A DNA stretch of 64,000 bases from positions 62,001 through 126,000 of the forward strand of contig NZ_AQUR01000095.1 in NCBI RefSeq assembly GCF_000372525.1, written 5' to 3'. The translations under genes and the position numbers were made by a program. The number at the start of each line of letters is the position of its first letter. Positions within the stretch are counted from its first letter, which is position 1. Source of the stretch: Cupriavidus neocaledonicus (GTDB taxonomy: Bacteria; Pseudomonadota; Gammaproteobacteria; Burkholderiales; Burkholderiaceae). Under the pieces are notes generated by a model. It saw nothing but the letters and a program-made list of their open reading frames with translations. It made no database searches and had not been told where the DNA came from. Of this stretch, positions 17,512 to 29,700 are shown piece after piece.

Positions 17512-18198
17512 TCAGCCCGCGCCAGCCGTGCGCTTGCCGAGCTGCGCGTTCAGCTCGGCCGCTTCGCCCAGCACATGGGCCAGGCGCCGCAGCGTCCGGC
17601 TGCATTGCAGATGCAGGTACAGGTAGCAGGCGGCGCCGGTCACCACCATCACGCCGTAAAGCCACAGCAGGGTGCCGCCCACGGCTTGCCGGGGCGGCAG
17701 CGCGGCCATCACCGCGGCGGCCGGCGCCAGCGCCAGCAGCACCGCCAGCGTGCGCGCCGCGCCCTCCCACAGGCGCAGCTGCAGCGCCACGCGCCGCTGG
17801 CGCGCCTGCAGTTGCTGCGGCGGGATGCGCGCCAGCCGGCGCAGCAGCGCGTTTTCGGCGGCGTTGTCGCGGTCCAGCTCGGCGGCCTGCCAGCGCAGCG
17901 GATGGCGCAGCCGCGCCAGCACCGTGCCGGCGCGGGCCAGCCCGGCGCCGACATAGCACGCGGCCGCCAGCCCCAGCAGGGCCTCGAAGCCGCGCAGCGA
18001 CCACAGCGGCACGGGTTGCTTCAGCCCCAGACGCCAGACGGCCAGTCCGGCGCCGCACAGGATCGTCGCGACCAGCGCCGCGATAAAGCCGAGCCACAAC
18101 GCGCGCCCGGGCCGGCTGTGCGGTGCCGGCGCAGCCTCGGGCGAGGCGGCGGCGAGCGCTTCCAGCAGTTCGTAGGTGGACGGCAGCCTGGAATACAT
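17512..18198 (-). CDS. Multi-span membrane protein of unknown function
   Basis: I do not recognise the family. The 228 residues (from MYSRLPSTYELLEAL) predict four membrane spans: LWLGFIAALVATILCGAGLA, LLGLAAACYVGAGLARAGTV, LAVLLALAPAAAVMAALPP and LLWLYGVMVVTGAACYLYL. Between spans two and three is a charged, Gln/Arg-rich helix of about 50 residues, probably cytoplasmic. An upstream extension of 32 residues is possible but unlikely. It stands alone, upstream of the LysR gene and divergent from gcl. Confidence 0.65.
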   Translation of the reverse strand: MYSRLPSTYELLEALAAASPEAAPAPHSRPGRALWLGFIAALVATILCGAGLAVWRLGLKQPVPLWSLRGFEALLGLAAACYVGAGLARAGTVLARLRHPLRWQAAELDRDNAAENALLRRLARIPPQQLQARQRRVALQLRLWEGAARTLAVLLALAPAAAVMAALPPRQAVGGTLLWLYGVMVVTGAACYLYLHLQCSRTLRRLAHVLGEAAELNAQLGKRTAGAG

Positions 18199-18458
18199 GG
18201 TCGGCCAAGGAGGCAGGAAATGCCGCCATTTTGCCGCAGCGATGGCGTACCCAGTGCTGCGCGGCGTGTCCGTACCGTCACACCACATATCCAATGGCAG
18301 GCATCGGCGTACCCGCGCCGACCGCCCGACGTGGCATTCCTGCCCATATTGCGTACTGCAAGTATCGAATCAACTGATCGCTCTTCTGTTTATCCCAACC
18401 GGGTCGCGGGAATAGGATCGACTCCAACGAAATTCCCACCATTACCGGAGACAAGATC

Positions 18459-20243
<1,785 letters not shown>

Positions 20244-20356
20244 GCCATAACACGCCCACCCTGGAAAGCGCGGGCTACGGCCCGCGCCGATCCAGCGTCC
20301 CCGCATCACCGGTTCTGCACCGGCAGAACGACAACACAATTAAACCGGAGAGACTC

Positions 20357-21139
20357 ATGACTAAACTTGCGGCCAATCTCACCATGCTGTTCAACGAAGC
20401 GGGCTTTCTCGACCGTTTCGAAGCCGCCGCGCGCGCGGGCTTCCGCGGCGTGGAATTCCTCTTCCCCTATGCGTTCCATGCGGACCAGATCGCTGACCGC
20501 CTGAACCGCTTCCAGCTCGACCTGGTGCTGCACAACCTGCCCGCCGGCAAGTGGGATGCGGGCGAGCGCGGCATCGCCTGCCACCCGGATCGCGTCGGCG
20601 AGTTCCAGGACGGCGTGGGCGAGGCCATCAAGTACGCCAAGGTGCTGGGCGTGCGCCAGCTGAACTGCCTGGTCGGCATCCTGCCGCAGAACGTCAAGCG
20701 CGAACAGGCGCAGGAAACGCTGGTGGAAAACCTGCGCTTCGCCGCCGGCGCGCTGGCCGCCGAGCATATCGACCTGCTCATCGAGCCGATCAACACCTTC
20801 GACATCCCCGGCTTCTTCCTGTCGCGCACGCAGCAGGCGCTGGACCTGATCACCCAGGTCAACGCACCCAACCTGTACGTGCAGTACGACATCTATCACA
20901 TGCAGCGGATGGAAGGCGAGATCGCCAACACCATCAAGGCCAACCTGCCGAAGATCAAGCACATCCAGCTGGCCGACAACCCGGGCCGCAACGAGCCGGG
21001 CACGGGCGAGCTGAACTACCAGTACCTGTTCAGGTTCCTGGACGAGATCGGCTACACCGGCTGGATCGGCTGCGAATACAAGCCGAAGACCACTACCGAA
21101 GCCGGCCTGGGCTGGCGCGCCGCGCACGGCGTGCAATAA
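20357..21139 (+). CDS. hyi: Hydroxypyruvate isomerase
   Basis: The 260-residue TIM-barrel protein of the xylose-isomerase-like superfamily starts MTKLAANLTMLFNEAGFLDR. EPINTFDIPGFFL carries the metal-binding Glu, and IKHIQLADNPGRNEPGTGELNY and GYTGWIGCEYKP complete the Hyi signature. It interconverts hydroxypyruvate and tartronate semialdehyde. It lies 113 bases after gcl with its own good ribosome site (CCGGAGAGACTC). Confidence 0.94.
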   Translation: MTKLAANLTMLFNEAGFLDRFEAAARAGFRGVEFLFPYAFHADQIADRLNRFQLDLVLHNLPAGKWDAGERGIACHPDRVGEFQDGVGEAIKYAKVLGVRQLNCLVGILPQNVKREQAQETLVENLRFAAGALAAEHIDLLIEPINTFDIPGFFLSRTQQALDLITQVNAPNLYVQYDIYHMQRMEGEIANTIKANLPKIKHIQLADNPGRNEPGTGELNYQYLFRFLDEIGYTGWIGCEYKPKTTTEAGLGWRAAHGVQ

Positions 21140-21152
21140 GCGCTTGTTTGCT

Positions 21153-21300
21153 CCCCTCTCCCGCCTGCGGGAGAGGGGCGGGGGTGAGGGCCGGCGCTTG
21201 CCGCAGCGGGGATGCCTTCAAGAACCGAAGGCTTCGCTTGATGTGGCACCTGGCTAGTCCACCCCTCACCCCAACCCTCTCCCCATGAGGGGAGAGGGAG
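21153..21300. repeat. Inverted pair of GC-rich hairpin elements (REP/BIME-like)
   Basis: Element 1 has a 12-bp perfect stem (21153-21164 with 21167-21178) followed by CGGGGGTGAGGG. Element 2 begins with CCCCTCACCCC and has a 10-bp stem (21275-21284 with 21289-21298). The elements are mirror images of one another, separated by about 70 bases. This is the layout of paired REP elements. It falls inside the glyoxylate operon between hyi and glxR. Confidence 0.75.
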
Positions 21301-21389
21301 AACACCTTGCTGGGGCCAGCTCGGGCGGCTTGGGAGCACCCAACACCGCTGGCTTCGATTTCGTTTTTTTTATTCTTAGGAGACATCAC

Positions 21390-22310
21390 ATGGCAACCAC
21401 TCGCAACGTCGGCTTCATCGGCCTGGGCATCATGGGCGCACCGATGGCGGGCCACCTGCGCGCCGCCGGCCACACGCTGTTCGTGCATGACGTCAACCCG
21501 GCCCCGCAGGCGCTGGTCGATGCAGGCGTGACCGTCTGTACCAGCGCCGAGGAAGTCGCCAAGCGTGCCGACATCATCATCATCATGGTGCCGGACACGC
21601 CGCACGTGGAAGCGGTGCTGTTCAGCGAGAAGGGCGTGGCCGCCGCGTTCAAGGCCGCCGGCAAGGAAGCCAGCTACAGCAAGATCGTGGTCGACATGAG
21701 CTCGATCTCGCCGATCGCCACCAAGGACTTCGCCGCGCGCATCAACAAGCTGGGCGCCTCGTACCTGGACGCGCCGGTGTCGGGCGGTGAAGTGGGCGCC
21801 AAGGCCGCGTCGCTGACGATCATGGTCGGCGGCCCGCAGGAGGCCTTCGACCAGGTCAAGCCGCTGTTCGAGCTGATGGGCAAGAACATCACGCTGGTGG
21901 GCGGCAACGGCGACGGCCAGACCACCAAGGTGGCCAACCAGATCATCGTCGCGCTGAACATCCAGGCCGTGTCCGAAGCGCTGCTGTTCGCGTCCAAGGC
22001 CGGTGCCGATCCGGCCAAGGTGCGCGAGGCGCTGATGGGCGGTTTCGCCGCGTCGCGCATCCTGGAAGTGCACGGCGACCGCATGGTCAAGCGCACCTTC
22101 GATCCGGGCTTCCGCATCGAGCTGCACCAGAAGGACCTGAACCTGGCGCTGCAGGGTGCCAAGGCGCTGGGCGTGGCGCTGCCCAACACCGCCACCGCGC
22201 AGGAGCTGTTCAACACCTGCTCGGCCAACGGCCTGGGCAAGCAGGACCACTCGGCGCTGTGCCGCGCGATCGAGATCATGTCGAACCACCAGATCGCCAA
22301 CGCCAAGTAA
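21390..22310 (+). CDS. glxR: Tartronate semialdehyde reductase
   Basis: This is a 306-residue beta-hydroxyacid dehydrogenase. The NAD(P) motif is GFIGLGIMGAPMAGHLRAAGH, DAPVSGGEVGAKAASLTIMVGG is the substrate loop, and GGNGDGQTTKVANQIIVALN carries the catalytic Lys. It reduces tartronate semialdehyde to D-glycerate. The ATG follows TTAGGAGACATCAC. Upstream lies the inverted repeat pair, which may affect expression relative to gcl and hyi. Confidence 0.94.
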   Translation: MATTRNVGFIGLGIMGAPMAGHLRAAGHTLFVHDVNPAPQALVDAGVTVCTSAEEVAKRADIIIIMVPDTPHVEAVLFSEKGVAAAFKAAGKEASYSKIVVDMSSISPIATKDFAARINKLGASYLDAPVSGGEVGAKAASLTIMVGGPQEAFDQVKPLFELMGKNITLVGGNGDGQTTKVANQIIVALNIQAVSEALLFASKAGADPAKVREALMGGFAASRILEVHGDRMVKRTFDPGFRIELHQKDLNLALQGAKALGVALPNTATAQELFNTCSANGLGKQDHSALCRAIEIMSNHQIANAK

Positions 22311-22423
22311 GCAGCAACCCCCGTCGTCCCCGCCCAGCGGGGACGACACGCTTTGCAGTACCCGCATCGTACCCAGTGCGTACCCGAAGTACCCGGCGCA
22401 CCCGTCAGCACCCAGGATTCTTC

Positions 22424-23737
22424 ATGCTCGTCACCGAACCCCAAGCCGCCCTGCTGTCGCCCCAGCGCACCGCAGCCAACGCTGAACCGCGCGCGATGCT
22501 GCGCGACCTGTTCGATACCGCGGTCGCCTCCGTCAGCGCCAGCCACTGCCTGCCGCCGCACCTGCCGGCGCCGCCGAAGGGCCGCACCGTGGTGATCGGC
22601 GCCGGCAAGGCCGCCGCGGCGATGGCGCAGGCGGTGGAAGCGAACTGGCAAGGCGAGCTGTCGGGACTGGTGGTGACGCGCTACGGCCACGGTGCCGACT
22701 GCAAGCGCATTGAAGTGGTCGAAGCCGCCCATCCGGTGCCCGACGAAGCCGGCGCGCGCGCCGCGCAGCGCATGGTGGAACTGGTGCAGGGCCTGACCGC
22801 CGACGACCTGGTGCTGTGCCTGATCTCCGGCGGCGGTTCCGCGCTGCTGGCAGCGCCCGCGCCGGGCCTGACGCTGGCCGACAAGCAAGCCGTGAACAAG
22901 GCGCTGCTCAGGAGCGGTGCCAGCATCGGCGAGATGAACTGCGTGCGCAAGCACCTGTCCGCGCTCAAGGGCGGACGCCTGGCGCTGCACTGCGCGCCGG
23001 CGCGCGTGGAGACGCTGCTGATTTCCGATATTCCCGGCGATGACCCGACCCTGATCGCCAGCGGCCCGACGCTGCCCGATGCAACCACCTGCGCCGATGC
23101 GCTCGCGGTGATCGCCAAGTACGGCATCGACGTGCCCGCCAACGTGCGCGCGCACCTGGAGAGCGGCGCCGGCGAGACGCCCAAGCCCGGCGATGCGCGC
23201 TTCCACGGCCACCGCAGCGTGACGCTGGCCACCGCCCAGCAAGCGCTGGAAGCGGCCGCGGCGCGTGCGCGCGAACTCGGCTTCGAGGCCCACATCCTGT
23301 CCGACTGCATCGAGGGCGAAGCACGCGAAGTGGCCGAAGTCCACGCCGCGATCGCGCGCCAGGTGGCACGGCGCGGCCAGCCCTTCGGCAAGCCGTGCGT
23401 GATCCTGTCCGGCGGCGAGACCACCGTGACCGTGCGCGGCAAGGGCCGCGGCGGGCGCAATGCCGAGTTCCTGCTGGCGCTGGCGGTGGCGCTCGATGGC
23501 CTGCCCGGGGTGCATGCGCTCGCCGGCGACACCGATGGCATCGACGGCTCGGAAGACAACGCCGGCGCGCTGCTGTCGCCCGACACGCTGACCCGCGCCG
23601 GCGCGCGCGGGCTGCATGCGCGCGCGCACCTCGAGAACAACGACGGCTACGGCTTCTTCGCCGGCCTGGACGACCTGATCGTCACCGGCCCGACCCGCAC
23701 CAACGTGAACGACTTCCGCGCGATCCTGATCATCTGA
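22424..23737 (+). CDS. ttuD: Glycerate 2-kinase (MOFRL / TtuD family)
   Basis: The 437-residue protein has the class II glycerate kinase layout: an N-terminal DUF4147 domain (VVIGAGKAAAAMAQAVEANW, CLISGGGSALLAAPAPGLTL, NCVRKHLSALKGGRLA) and a C-terminal MOFRL domain (GGRNAEFLLALAVALDG, AGDTDGIDGSEDNAGA, NDGYGFFAGLDDLIVTGPT). It phosphorylates D-glycerate to 2-phosphoglycerate. The gene is 113 bases after glxR and 74 bases before pyk. Confidence 0.92.
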   Translation: MLVTEPQAALLSPQRTAANAEPRAMLRDLFDTAVASVSASHCLPPHLPAPPKGRTVVIGAGKAAAAMAQAVEANWQGELSGLVVTRYGHGADCKRIEVVEAAHPVPDEAGARAAQRMVELVQGLTADDLVLCLISGGGSALLAAPAPGLTLADKQAVNKALLRSGASIGEMNCVRKHLSALKGGRLALHCAPARVETLLISDIPGDDPTLIASGPTLPDATTCADALAVIAKYGIDVPANVRAHLESGAGETPKPGDARFHGHRSVTLATAQQALEAAAARARELGFEAHILSDCIEGEAREVAEVHAAIARQVARRGQPFGKPCVILSGGETTVTVRGKGRGGRNAEFLLALAVALDGLPGVHALAGDTDGIDGSEDNAGALLSPDTLTRAGARGLHARAHLENNDGYGFFAGLDDLIVTGPTRTNVNDFRAILII

Positions 23738-23811
23738 CGATCGCCGCCAACGTAGTACCGACTGACTCGCGGCGCCGACGCGCCGCTACCGAGAATGGAA
23801 GAGGAGACATC

Positions 23812-25275
23812 ATGAGACGCCAGCGCAAAGCGAAGATCGTGGCCACGCTCGGCCCCGCCAGCACCGACATCGCGGTGATCCGCGCGCTGTTCGAGGCCGG
23901 CGCCGACGTGTTCCGGCTGAACTTCAGCCACGGCACGCACGACGACCACCGGGCGCGCTACGACGCGGTGCGCCAGGTCGAGGCCGAGACCGGCCGCCCC
24001 ATCGCCGTGCTGGCCGACCTGCAGGGCCCCAAGCTGCGCATCGGCACTTTCGCCGCCGGCAAGGTCGCGGTGCGCACCGGCGATGTGTTCGTGCTCGACA
24101 GCGACCCGACCCCGGGCGACGGCACCCGCGTCTACCTGCCGCACCCGGAGCTGTTCCAGGCCGCGCAGCCCGGCCAGTCGCTGCTGATCGACGACGGCAA
24201 GGTGCGCCTGGCGATCGAGTCGGTCACCGCCGGCACCATCACCACGCGCGTCGCCAACAACGGCTCGCTGTCCGACCGCAAGGGCGTGAACGTGCCCGAC
24301 GCGGTGATCCCGATCCCGGCGCTGACCGAGAAGGACCGCAAGGACCTGGACTTCGCGCTGGCGCTGGGCGCCGACTGGATCGGCCTGTCGTTCGTGCAGC
24401 GCCCGTCCGACATCGTCGAGGCGCGCGAGATCGTCGGCACCCGTGCCGGCATCCTGTCCAAGATCGAGAAGCCGGCCGCGCTGCAGCAGCTGGAAGAGAT
24501 CGTGCGGGTGTCCGATTCGGTGATGGTGGCGCGCGGCGACCTCGGCGTGGAACTGCCGCCGGAGCGCGTGCCGGGCGTGCAGAAGCGCATCCTGCGCGTG
24601 TGCCGCCAGCTGGGCAAGCCGGTGGTGATCGCCACGCAGATGCTGGAATCGATGATCGACTCGCCGGTGCCGACGCGCGCCGAAGCGTCGGACGTGGCCA
24701 GCGCCATCTATGAAGGCGCCGATGCCGTGATGCTGTCGGCCGAGTCGGCCAACGGCCGCTACCCGGTGCCGGCGGTGTCGATGATGAACCGCATCGTCAC
24801 CGAGGTCGAGCGCGACCCGCTGTACCGCAACCTGCTCGACGCCCAGCACGAGACCCCGCTGAACACGCGCCAGGATGCCATTTGCGCCGCGCTGCGCGAA
24901 GTCACGCACATCATCGGCGCCGCCGCGACGGTGACCTATACCTCGTCCGGCTCGACCGCGCTGCGGGCCGCGCGCGAGCGGCCGTGCGCGCCCATCGTCA
25001 GCATCACGCCCAACCTGGAGATCGCGCGCCGGCTGGCGATCGCGTGGGGCATCCACTCCACCGTGAGCCCGGACGTGCAGAGCGTCGACGAAATGGTCGA
25101 AGCCGCCACGCGCGCCGCCGTTGCCGAAGGCTATGCCGCGCCGGGTGACCAGATCACCATCGCCGCCGGCATGCCGTTCGGCCAGGGCGGCACCACCAAC
25201 CTGCTGCGCGTGGCCGAAGTCAGCGCCAGCGTGGTGGCCGCCGCGCCTGCCGCACGCGAGGCCGCACTGGCCTGA
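23812..25275 (+). CDS. pyk: Pyruvate kinase
   Basis: The 487-residue enzyme has KIVATLGPASTD, VFRLNFSHGTHDDH, LQGPKLRIG and ILSKIEKPAALQ, then MVARGDLGVELPPERV, TQMLESMIDSPVPTRAEASDVA and the C-terminal regulatory-type domain. It converts PEP and ADP to pyruvate and ATP. Placement at the end of the glycerate operon completes a glyoxylate-to-pyruvate route, needing only enolase from elsewhere. In Cupriavidus this is expected to be a second pyk paralogue; that is from memory of the group, not seen here. Confidence 0.95.
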   Translation: MRRQRKAKIVATLGPASTDIAVIRALFEAGADVFRLNFSHGTHDDHRARYDAVRQVEAETGRPIAVLADLQGPKLRIGTFAAGKVAVRTGDVFVLDSDPTPGDGTRVYLPHPELFQAAQPGQSLLIDDGKVRLAIESVTAGTITTRVANNGSLSDRKGVNVPDAVIPIPALTEKDRKDLDFALALGADWIGLSFVQRPSDIVEAREIVGTRAGILSKIEKPAALQQLEEIVRVSDSVMVARGDLGVELPPERVPGVQKRILRVCRQLGKPVVIATQMLESMIDSPVPTRAEASDVASAIYEGADAVMLSAESANGRYPVPAVSMMNRIVTEVERDPLYRNLLDAQHETPLNTRQDAICAALREVTHIIGAAATVTYTSSGSTALRAARERPCAPIVSITPNLEIARRLAIAWGIHSTVSPDVQSVDEMVEAATRAAVAEGYAAPGDQITIAAGMPFGQGGTTNLLRVAEVSASVVAAAPAAREAALA

Positions 25276-25356
25276 GCGCGCGCTCGCGCGTGCCCGCTCC
25301 GGAACCTCCAGGCCATGACGGAACCGGGTGCAAACCCGGTTCTTCGCTTTGCCGCA

Positions 25357-25404
25357 CACCGCCCGCATTGCCCGTCTCCAGGGCGAGTGGGCGGTGTTTT
25401 TTTT
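25357..25404 (+). terminator. Intrinsic terminator of the gcl-pyk operon
   Basis: CACCGCCC (25357-25364) pairs with GGGCGGTG (25389-25396), with further pairing inside the loop, and is followed by eight T. A second short hairpin (GAACCGGGTGCAAACCCGGTTC, starting 25321) lies just upstream. Confidence 0.85.
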
Positions 25405-25533
25405 GGCATGCCGCGGCGCGCATCCGCGGGCACGGCGCGCTGCGGGATGCGCCCCGAAGCGCGAGCACCGAAGCGCGGATTGCTATACTGAATTCCACTT
25501 CCCCCTACCCTGTTCCCCAAGCCCGGAGTCCCC

Positions 25534-26403
25534 ATGCGCCTCGATGACGAAGCCGAAAGCCAGCACGTTGAAGACCGCCGCGGGGGGTTCGGCGGACTTG
25601 GCGGCAAGTCGATCGGCATCGGCACGGTCATCATCGCGCTGGCGGCGTCGTATTTCTTCGGCATCGACCCGATGCTGATCATGCAGGGCGCGTCGGTGCT
25701 GCAGGGCTCCGGCCCGCAGCAGCAACAGCAGCAGGCCAACCGGCCGCCGGCGACGGACCAGATGACGGTGTTCACGCGCAAGGTGCTGGGCAATACCGAG
25801 CGCACCTGGCAACACATCTTCGAAACCCAGCTCAACCGCCGCTATGCGCCGCCGACGCTGGTGCTGTTCTCCGGCGCCACGCCGACGGCATGCGGCACCG
25901 GCCAGTCGGCGATGGGCCCGTTCTACTGCCCCGGCGACCAGAAGGTCTATATCGACCTGGCGTTTTATGACGAATTGCGCCAGCGCTTCGGCGCCGGCGG
26001 CGACTTTGCCCAGGCCTATGTGATCGCGCACGAGATCGGCCACCATGTGCAGAACCTGCTGGGCGTTTCGGACAAGGTCGATAACGCGCGCCGGCGCATG
26101 GGCGAGGCCCAGGCCAACCAGCTGTCGGTGCGCATGGAGCTGCAGGCCGATTGCCTCGCCGGCGTATGGGCCGCCACCGCGCAGCGCGCCAACCAGCAGC
26201 TGCTGGAACCGGGCGATATCGAAGAAGGCCTGAAGGCCGCCGCCGCGATCGGCGACGACCGGCTGCAGCGCCGGTCGCAGGGCTATGTCGTGCCCGAAGC
26301 CTTTACCCATGGCTCCAGCGAGCAGCGCGTGCGCTGGCTGCGCCGCGGCATCGAGTCCGGCGACATCCGCAAGTGCGACGCCTTCGCCGCGCGCGACCTG
26401 TAG
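25534..26403 (+). CDS. ypfJ: Neutral zinc metallopeptidase, YpfJ family
   Basis: The 289-residue protein has a cytoplasmic Arg/Gly-rich start and one signal-anchor span (SIGIGTVIIALAASYFFGID). After a Gln-rich linker comes the catalytic domain with the zinc motif AYVIAHEIGHHVQNLLG, and a downstream ADCLAGVWA that supplies the third ligand region. GSSEQRVRWLRRGIESGDI is the usual C-terminal signature. The family is an outward-facing M48/M4-like peptidase of unknown substrate. CGGAG precedes the ATG. Confidence 0.9.
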   Translation: MRLDDEAESQHVEDRRGGFGGLGGKSIGIGTVIIALAASYFFGIDPMLIMQGASVLQGSGPQQQQQQANRPPATDQMTVFTRKVLGNTERTWQHIFETQLNRRYAPPTLVLFSGATPTACGTGQSAMGPFYCPGDQKVYIDLAFYDELRQRFGAGGDFAQAYVIAHEIGHHVQNLLGVSDKVDNARRRMGEAQANQLSVRMELQADCLAGVWAATAQRANQQLLEPGDIEEGLKAAAAIGDDRLQRRSQGYVVPEAFTHGSSEQRVRWLRRGIESGDIRKCDAFAARDL

Positions 26404-26452
26404 TTTCCCGCCCCCCCAACGTCGGTGGGGGGCCGCCAATGTGACGTTTGCG

Positions 26453-26481
26453 TTGTCCGGCCCCGCGTCCCTGTCTATAAT
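26453..26481 (+). promoter_or_regulatory. Sigma-70-type promoter upstream of the RND gene
   Basis: TTGTCC (26453-26458) and TATAAT (26476-26481) are spaced by 17 bases. Transcription would start near 26488, leaving about 215 bases before the RND start. A 65-codon Arg-rich frame (26500-26697) fits inside this leader and ends six bases before the RND ATG. Confidence 0.55.
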
Positions 26482-26703
26482 CGCCGGCAAGGCCGCAGTA
26501 TGACGGCCGCACGCCGGCGTCGATCCTCACCGATCTTTTCCCGCCGCAGTGTCGGGTCCCTCCCCGCGGACCCCCGTACCCCGGTACGCGCCAACTTGCC
26601 GCAGTCGTTGCGGCGTCTCCGCACCCAAGCCGTTCCGTTCCAACCGCACCGGAGCCACGGCCGATCTTCACTTGCCGTGCGCCCGTGCCAGCCCTGACCT
26701 GAC

Positions 26704-29700
26704 ATGGCGTCGTTTTTCCTGAAGCGCCCGGCGTTCGCCTGGGTGCTGGCCATCCTGACCGTGGTGGCCGGCCTGCTGGCCCTGAACCGCATCCCCATCG
26801 CCCAGTATCCGGCGGTGGCGCCGCCCACGGTGATCATCTATGCCGATTACCCCGGCGCGTCCGCGCGCACGGTGGAAGACCGCGTCACCGCGGTGCTGGA
26901 GCAGCAGATGCACGGCATTCCGGGCCTGCTCTACCTCGATTCCAGCAGCGAGGGCGGCACCGCGACGGTGACGCTCGGCTTCCGCCAGGGCACCGACCCG
27001 CAGCTGGCGCAGGTCAATGTGCGCAACCGCGTGGCCCAGGCCGAGCCGCTGCTGCCCGAGGCGGTGCGCCGCGGCGGGGTCTATGTCGACCAGGCCAGCA
27101 GCAGTGCCTTCATGTATGTGTCGCTGGTGTCGGACAGCGGCCAGCTCGATGAAACCGCGCTGGGCGACTTCGCCGCCGGCTCGGTGCTGCCGCTGCTGCG
27201 CCGCCTGCCCGGCATCGGCAAGGCCGAGCCCTACGGCGCCGAGTACGCGCTGCGGATCTGGTTCGACCCGGACAAGCTCAACGCCTTCAACCTGACCACG
27301 GCCGAAGTCGAGGCCGCCATCCGCGCGCGCAACGGCAACGTCACGCCCGGCCAGCTGGGCGGCGCGCCGGCGGTGCCGGGCCAGCCGTTCCAGGCGATCG
27401 TGCGCCCGCCGGCGCCGATGAGCGACGCGCAGGCGTTCGGGCGCATCGTGGTGCGCGCCGCCACCGACGGCTCGGCGGTACTGCTGCGCGACGTGGCGCG
27501 GGTGGAACTGGCCGCCAGCGACTACCGTTACGGCTCCACGCTGAACACGCGCAACGCCGCGTCGATCGGCCTGAAGCTGGCCGACGGCGCCAACGTGCTG
27601 CAGACCTCGCGCACCGTGCGCGCCGCGCTCGATGCCGCCAGCCGCGGCTTCCCGGGCGACGTGCGCTATGAGATCTCGTATGACGGCGCCACCTTCGTGC
27701 AGGCATCGATCTCGCGCGTGGTGCTGACCCTGATCGAGGCCACGGTGCTGGTGTTCCTGATCCTGTACCTGTTCCTCGGCAACCTGCGCGCCACGCTGAT
27801 CCCCTGCATCGTGGTGCCGGTGTCGCTGCTGGGTACGGTCGCGTGCCTGTACGCGCTGGGCCTGTCGCTGAACGTGATCACGCTGTTCGGCGTGGTGCTG
27901 GCGATCGGCATCCTGGTCGACGACGCCATCGTCGTGGTGGAAAACGTCGAGCGCATCATGCGCAGCGACGGCGTCGGTGCGATGCAGGCGGCGGCGCGCT
28001 CGATGCGCGAAGTCTCCGGCGCGCTGGTCGCGGTGACGCTGGTGCTGTGCGCGGTGTTCGTGCCGATGGCGTTCTTCGGCAGCGCGGTGGGCGTGATCTA
28101 CCGGCATTTCGCCGTGACCCTGGCGGTGTCGATCGCGTTCTCGCTGTTCTTTGCGCTGACGCTGGCGCCCGCGATGTGCGCCAGCCTGCTGCGCCACAGC
28201 GCGGCGCCGGCGCGCGGGCCGCTGGCGTGGTTCGATGCGCGCTTTGCCGCGTTCACCGCGCGCTACGCCGGCTGGGTGCAGGCGCTGCAGCGCCGCCGGC
28301 TGCGCTGGCTGGCGGTGTACCTGGCGCTGACGCTGGCGTGCGGCTATGCGCTGTGGAAGATGCCGAGCGGGTTCCTGCCGGAAGAGGATACCGGCGAGAT
28401 CGTGGTCGACGTGGAGTTGCCCGCCGGCAGTACCCAGGCCGGCACGCGCCGGCTGGTCGCCAGCCTCGAGCAATGGATGCGCGACCAGCGCTACCCGGTG
28501 CGCTCCAGCTTTGCCGTGCTGGGCTGGAGCAGCGGCGGCAGCGGCGAGCAGCGCGCCAGCCTGTTTATCGGCCTGACCGACTGGAAGGCGCGCGGGCGCG
28601 GGCACACCGCGCAGGCGGTGCTGGAGCGGCTTTCGGCCGGCCTGGACAGCTGGCCCGGCCGCGGCGCGGCGCAGCTGTTCGCCTACAACAGCTCGGCGCT
28701 GCCGGAACTGGGCAGCATCGGCGGCCTGGATATGCGCCTGGTGGCGCGCCAGCCGGTGGGCCGCCAGGCGCTGTTCGCCGCGCGCGACAAGCTGATCGAG
28801 CGTGCCAGGCAGGACCCGGTGCTGGGCGAGGTGCGCGCCACCACCGGCCAGCCGGTGCCGGCGCTGGACCTGAAGATCGACTACCGCAAGGCCGAGGCCT
28901 TCGGCGTCGACGCCGAGGCCGTGCACCACACGCTGTCGGCAACGCTGGGCTCGCGCTATATCGACGAAGTCGCGCGCGAAGGCCGGGTGCGGCGCGTGAT
29001 CCTGCAGGCCGACGCCCCGTTCCGCATGCACCCGGAGCAACTGGCCCGCGTGCATGTGCGCAACGCGCAGGGTGCGATGGTGTCGCTGGCCGCGTTCGCG
29101 TCGCTGGAATGGGGGCAAGGCGAGGTCACGCTGGAGCGCTTCGACGGGTTCAGCTCGGTGCGCATCAATGCCGAAGCGGCGCCCGGCTACACCACCGGCG
29201 CAGCGATGACGCGGCTGGCCGAACTGGTGCGCGAGCTAGGACCGGAATTCGACGTGCGCTGGACCGGCCGCGCCTACGAGCAGGAGCAGACCGGCACGCA
29301 GGCGCCGTGGCTGTTCGCGCTGTCGCTGCTGTTTATCTTCCTGTGCCTGGTGGCGCTGTATGAAAGCTGGACCTTGCCGCTGGCGGTGATTGCGATCGTG
29401 CCCACCGGCCTGATGGGCGCGGCCGCGGCGATCTGGCTGCGCGGCATGCCCAACGACGTCTACTTCAAGGTAGGCGTGGTGGTGATCATGGGCCTGGCGG
29501 CCAAGAACGCGATCCTGATCGTCGAATATGCCGAGCAGCTGCGGCGCGGCGCCGCCGGCGCCCTGGACGTGGTCGAGGCCGCCACGCGCGCGGCGCGCCA
29601 GCGGCTGCGGCCGGTGGTAATGACCTCGCTGGCGTTCGTGCTGGGGGTGGTGCCGCTGGCCATCAGCACCGGCCCGGGCGCGGGCGCGCAGCAGGCGGTC

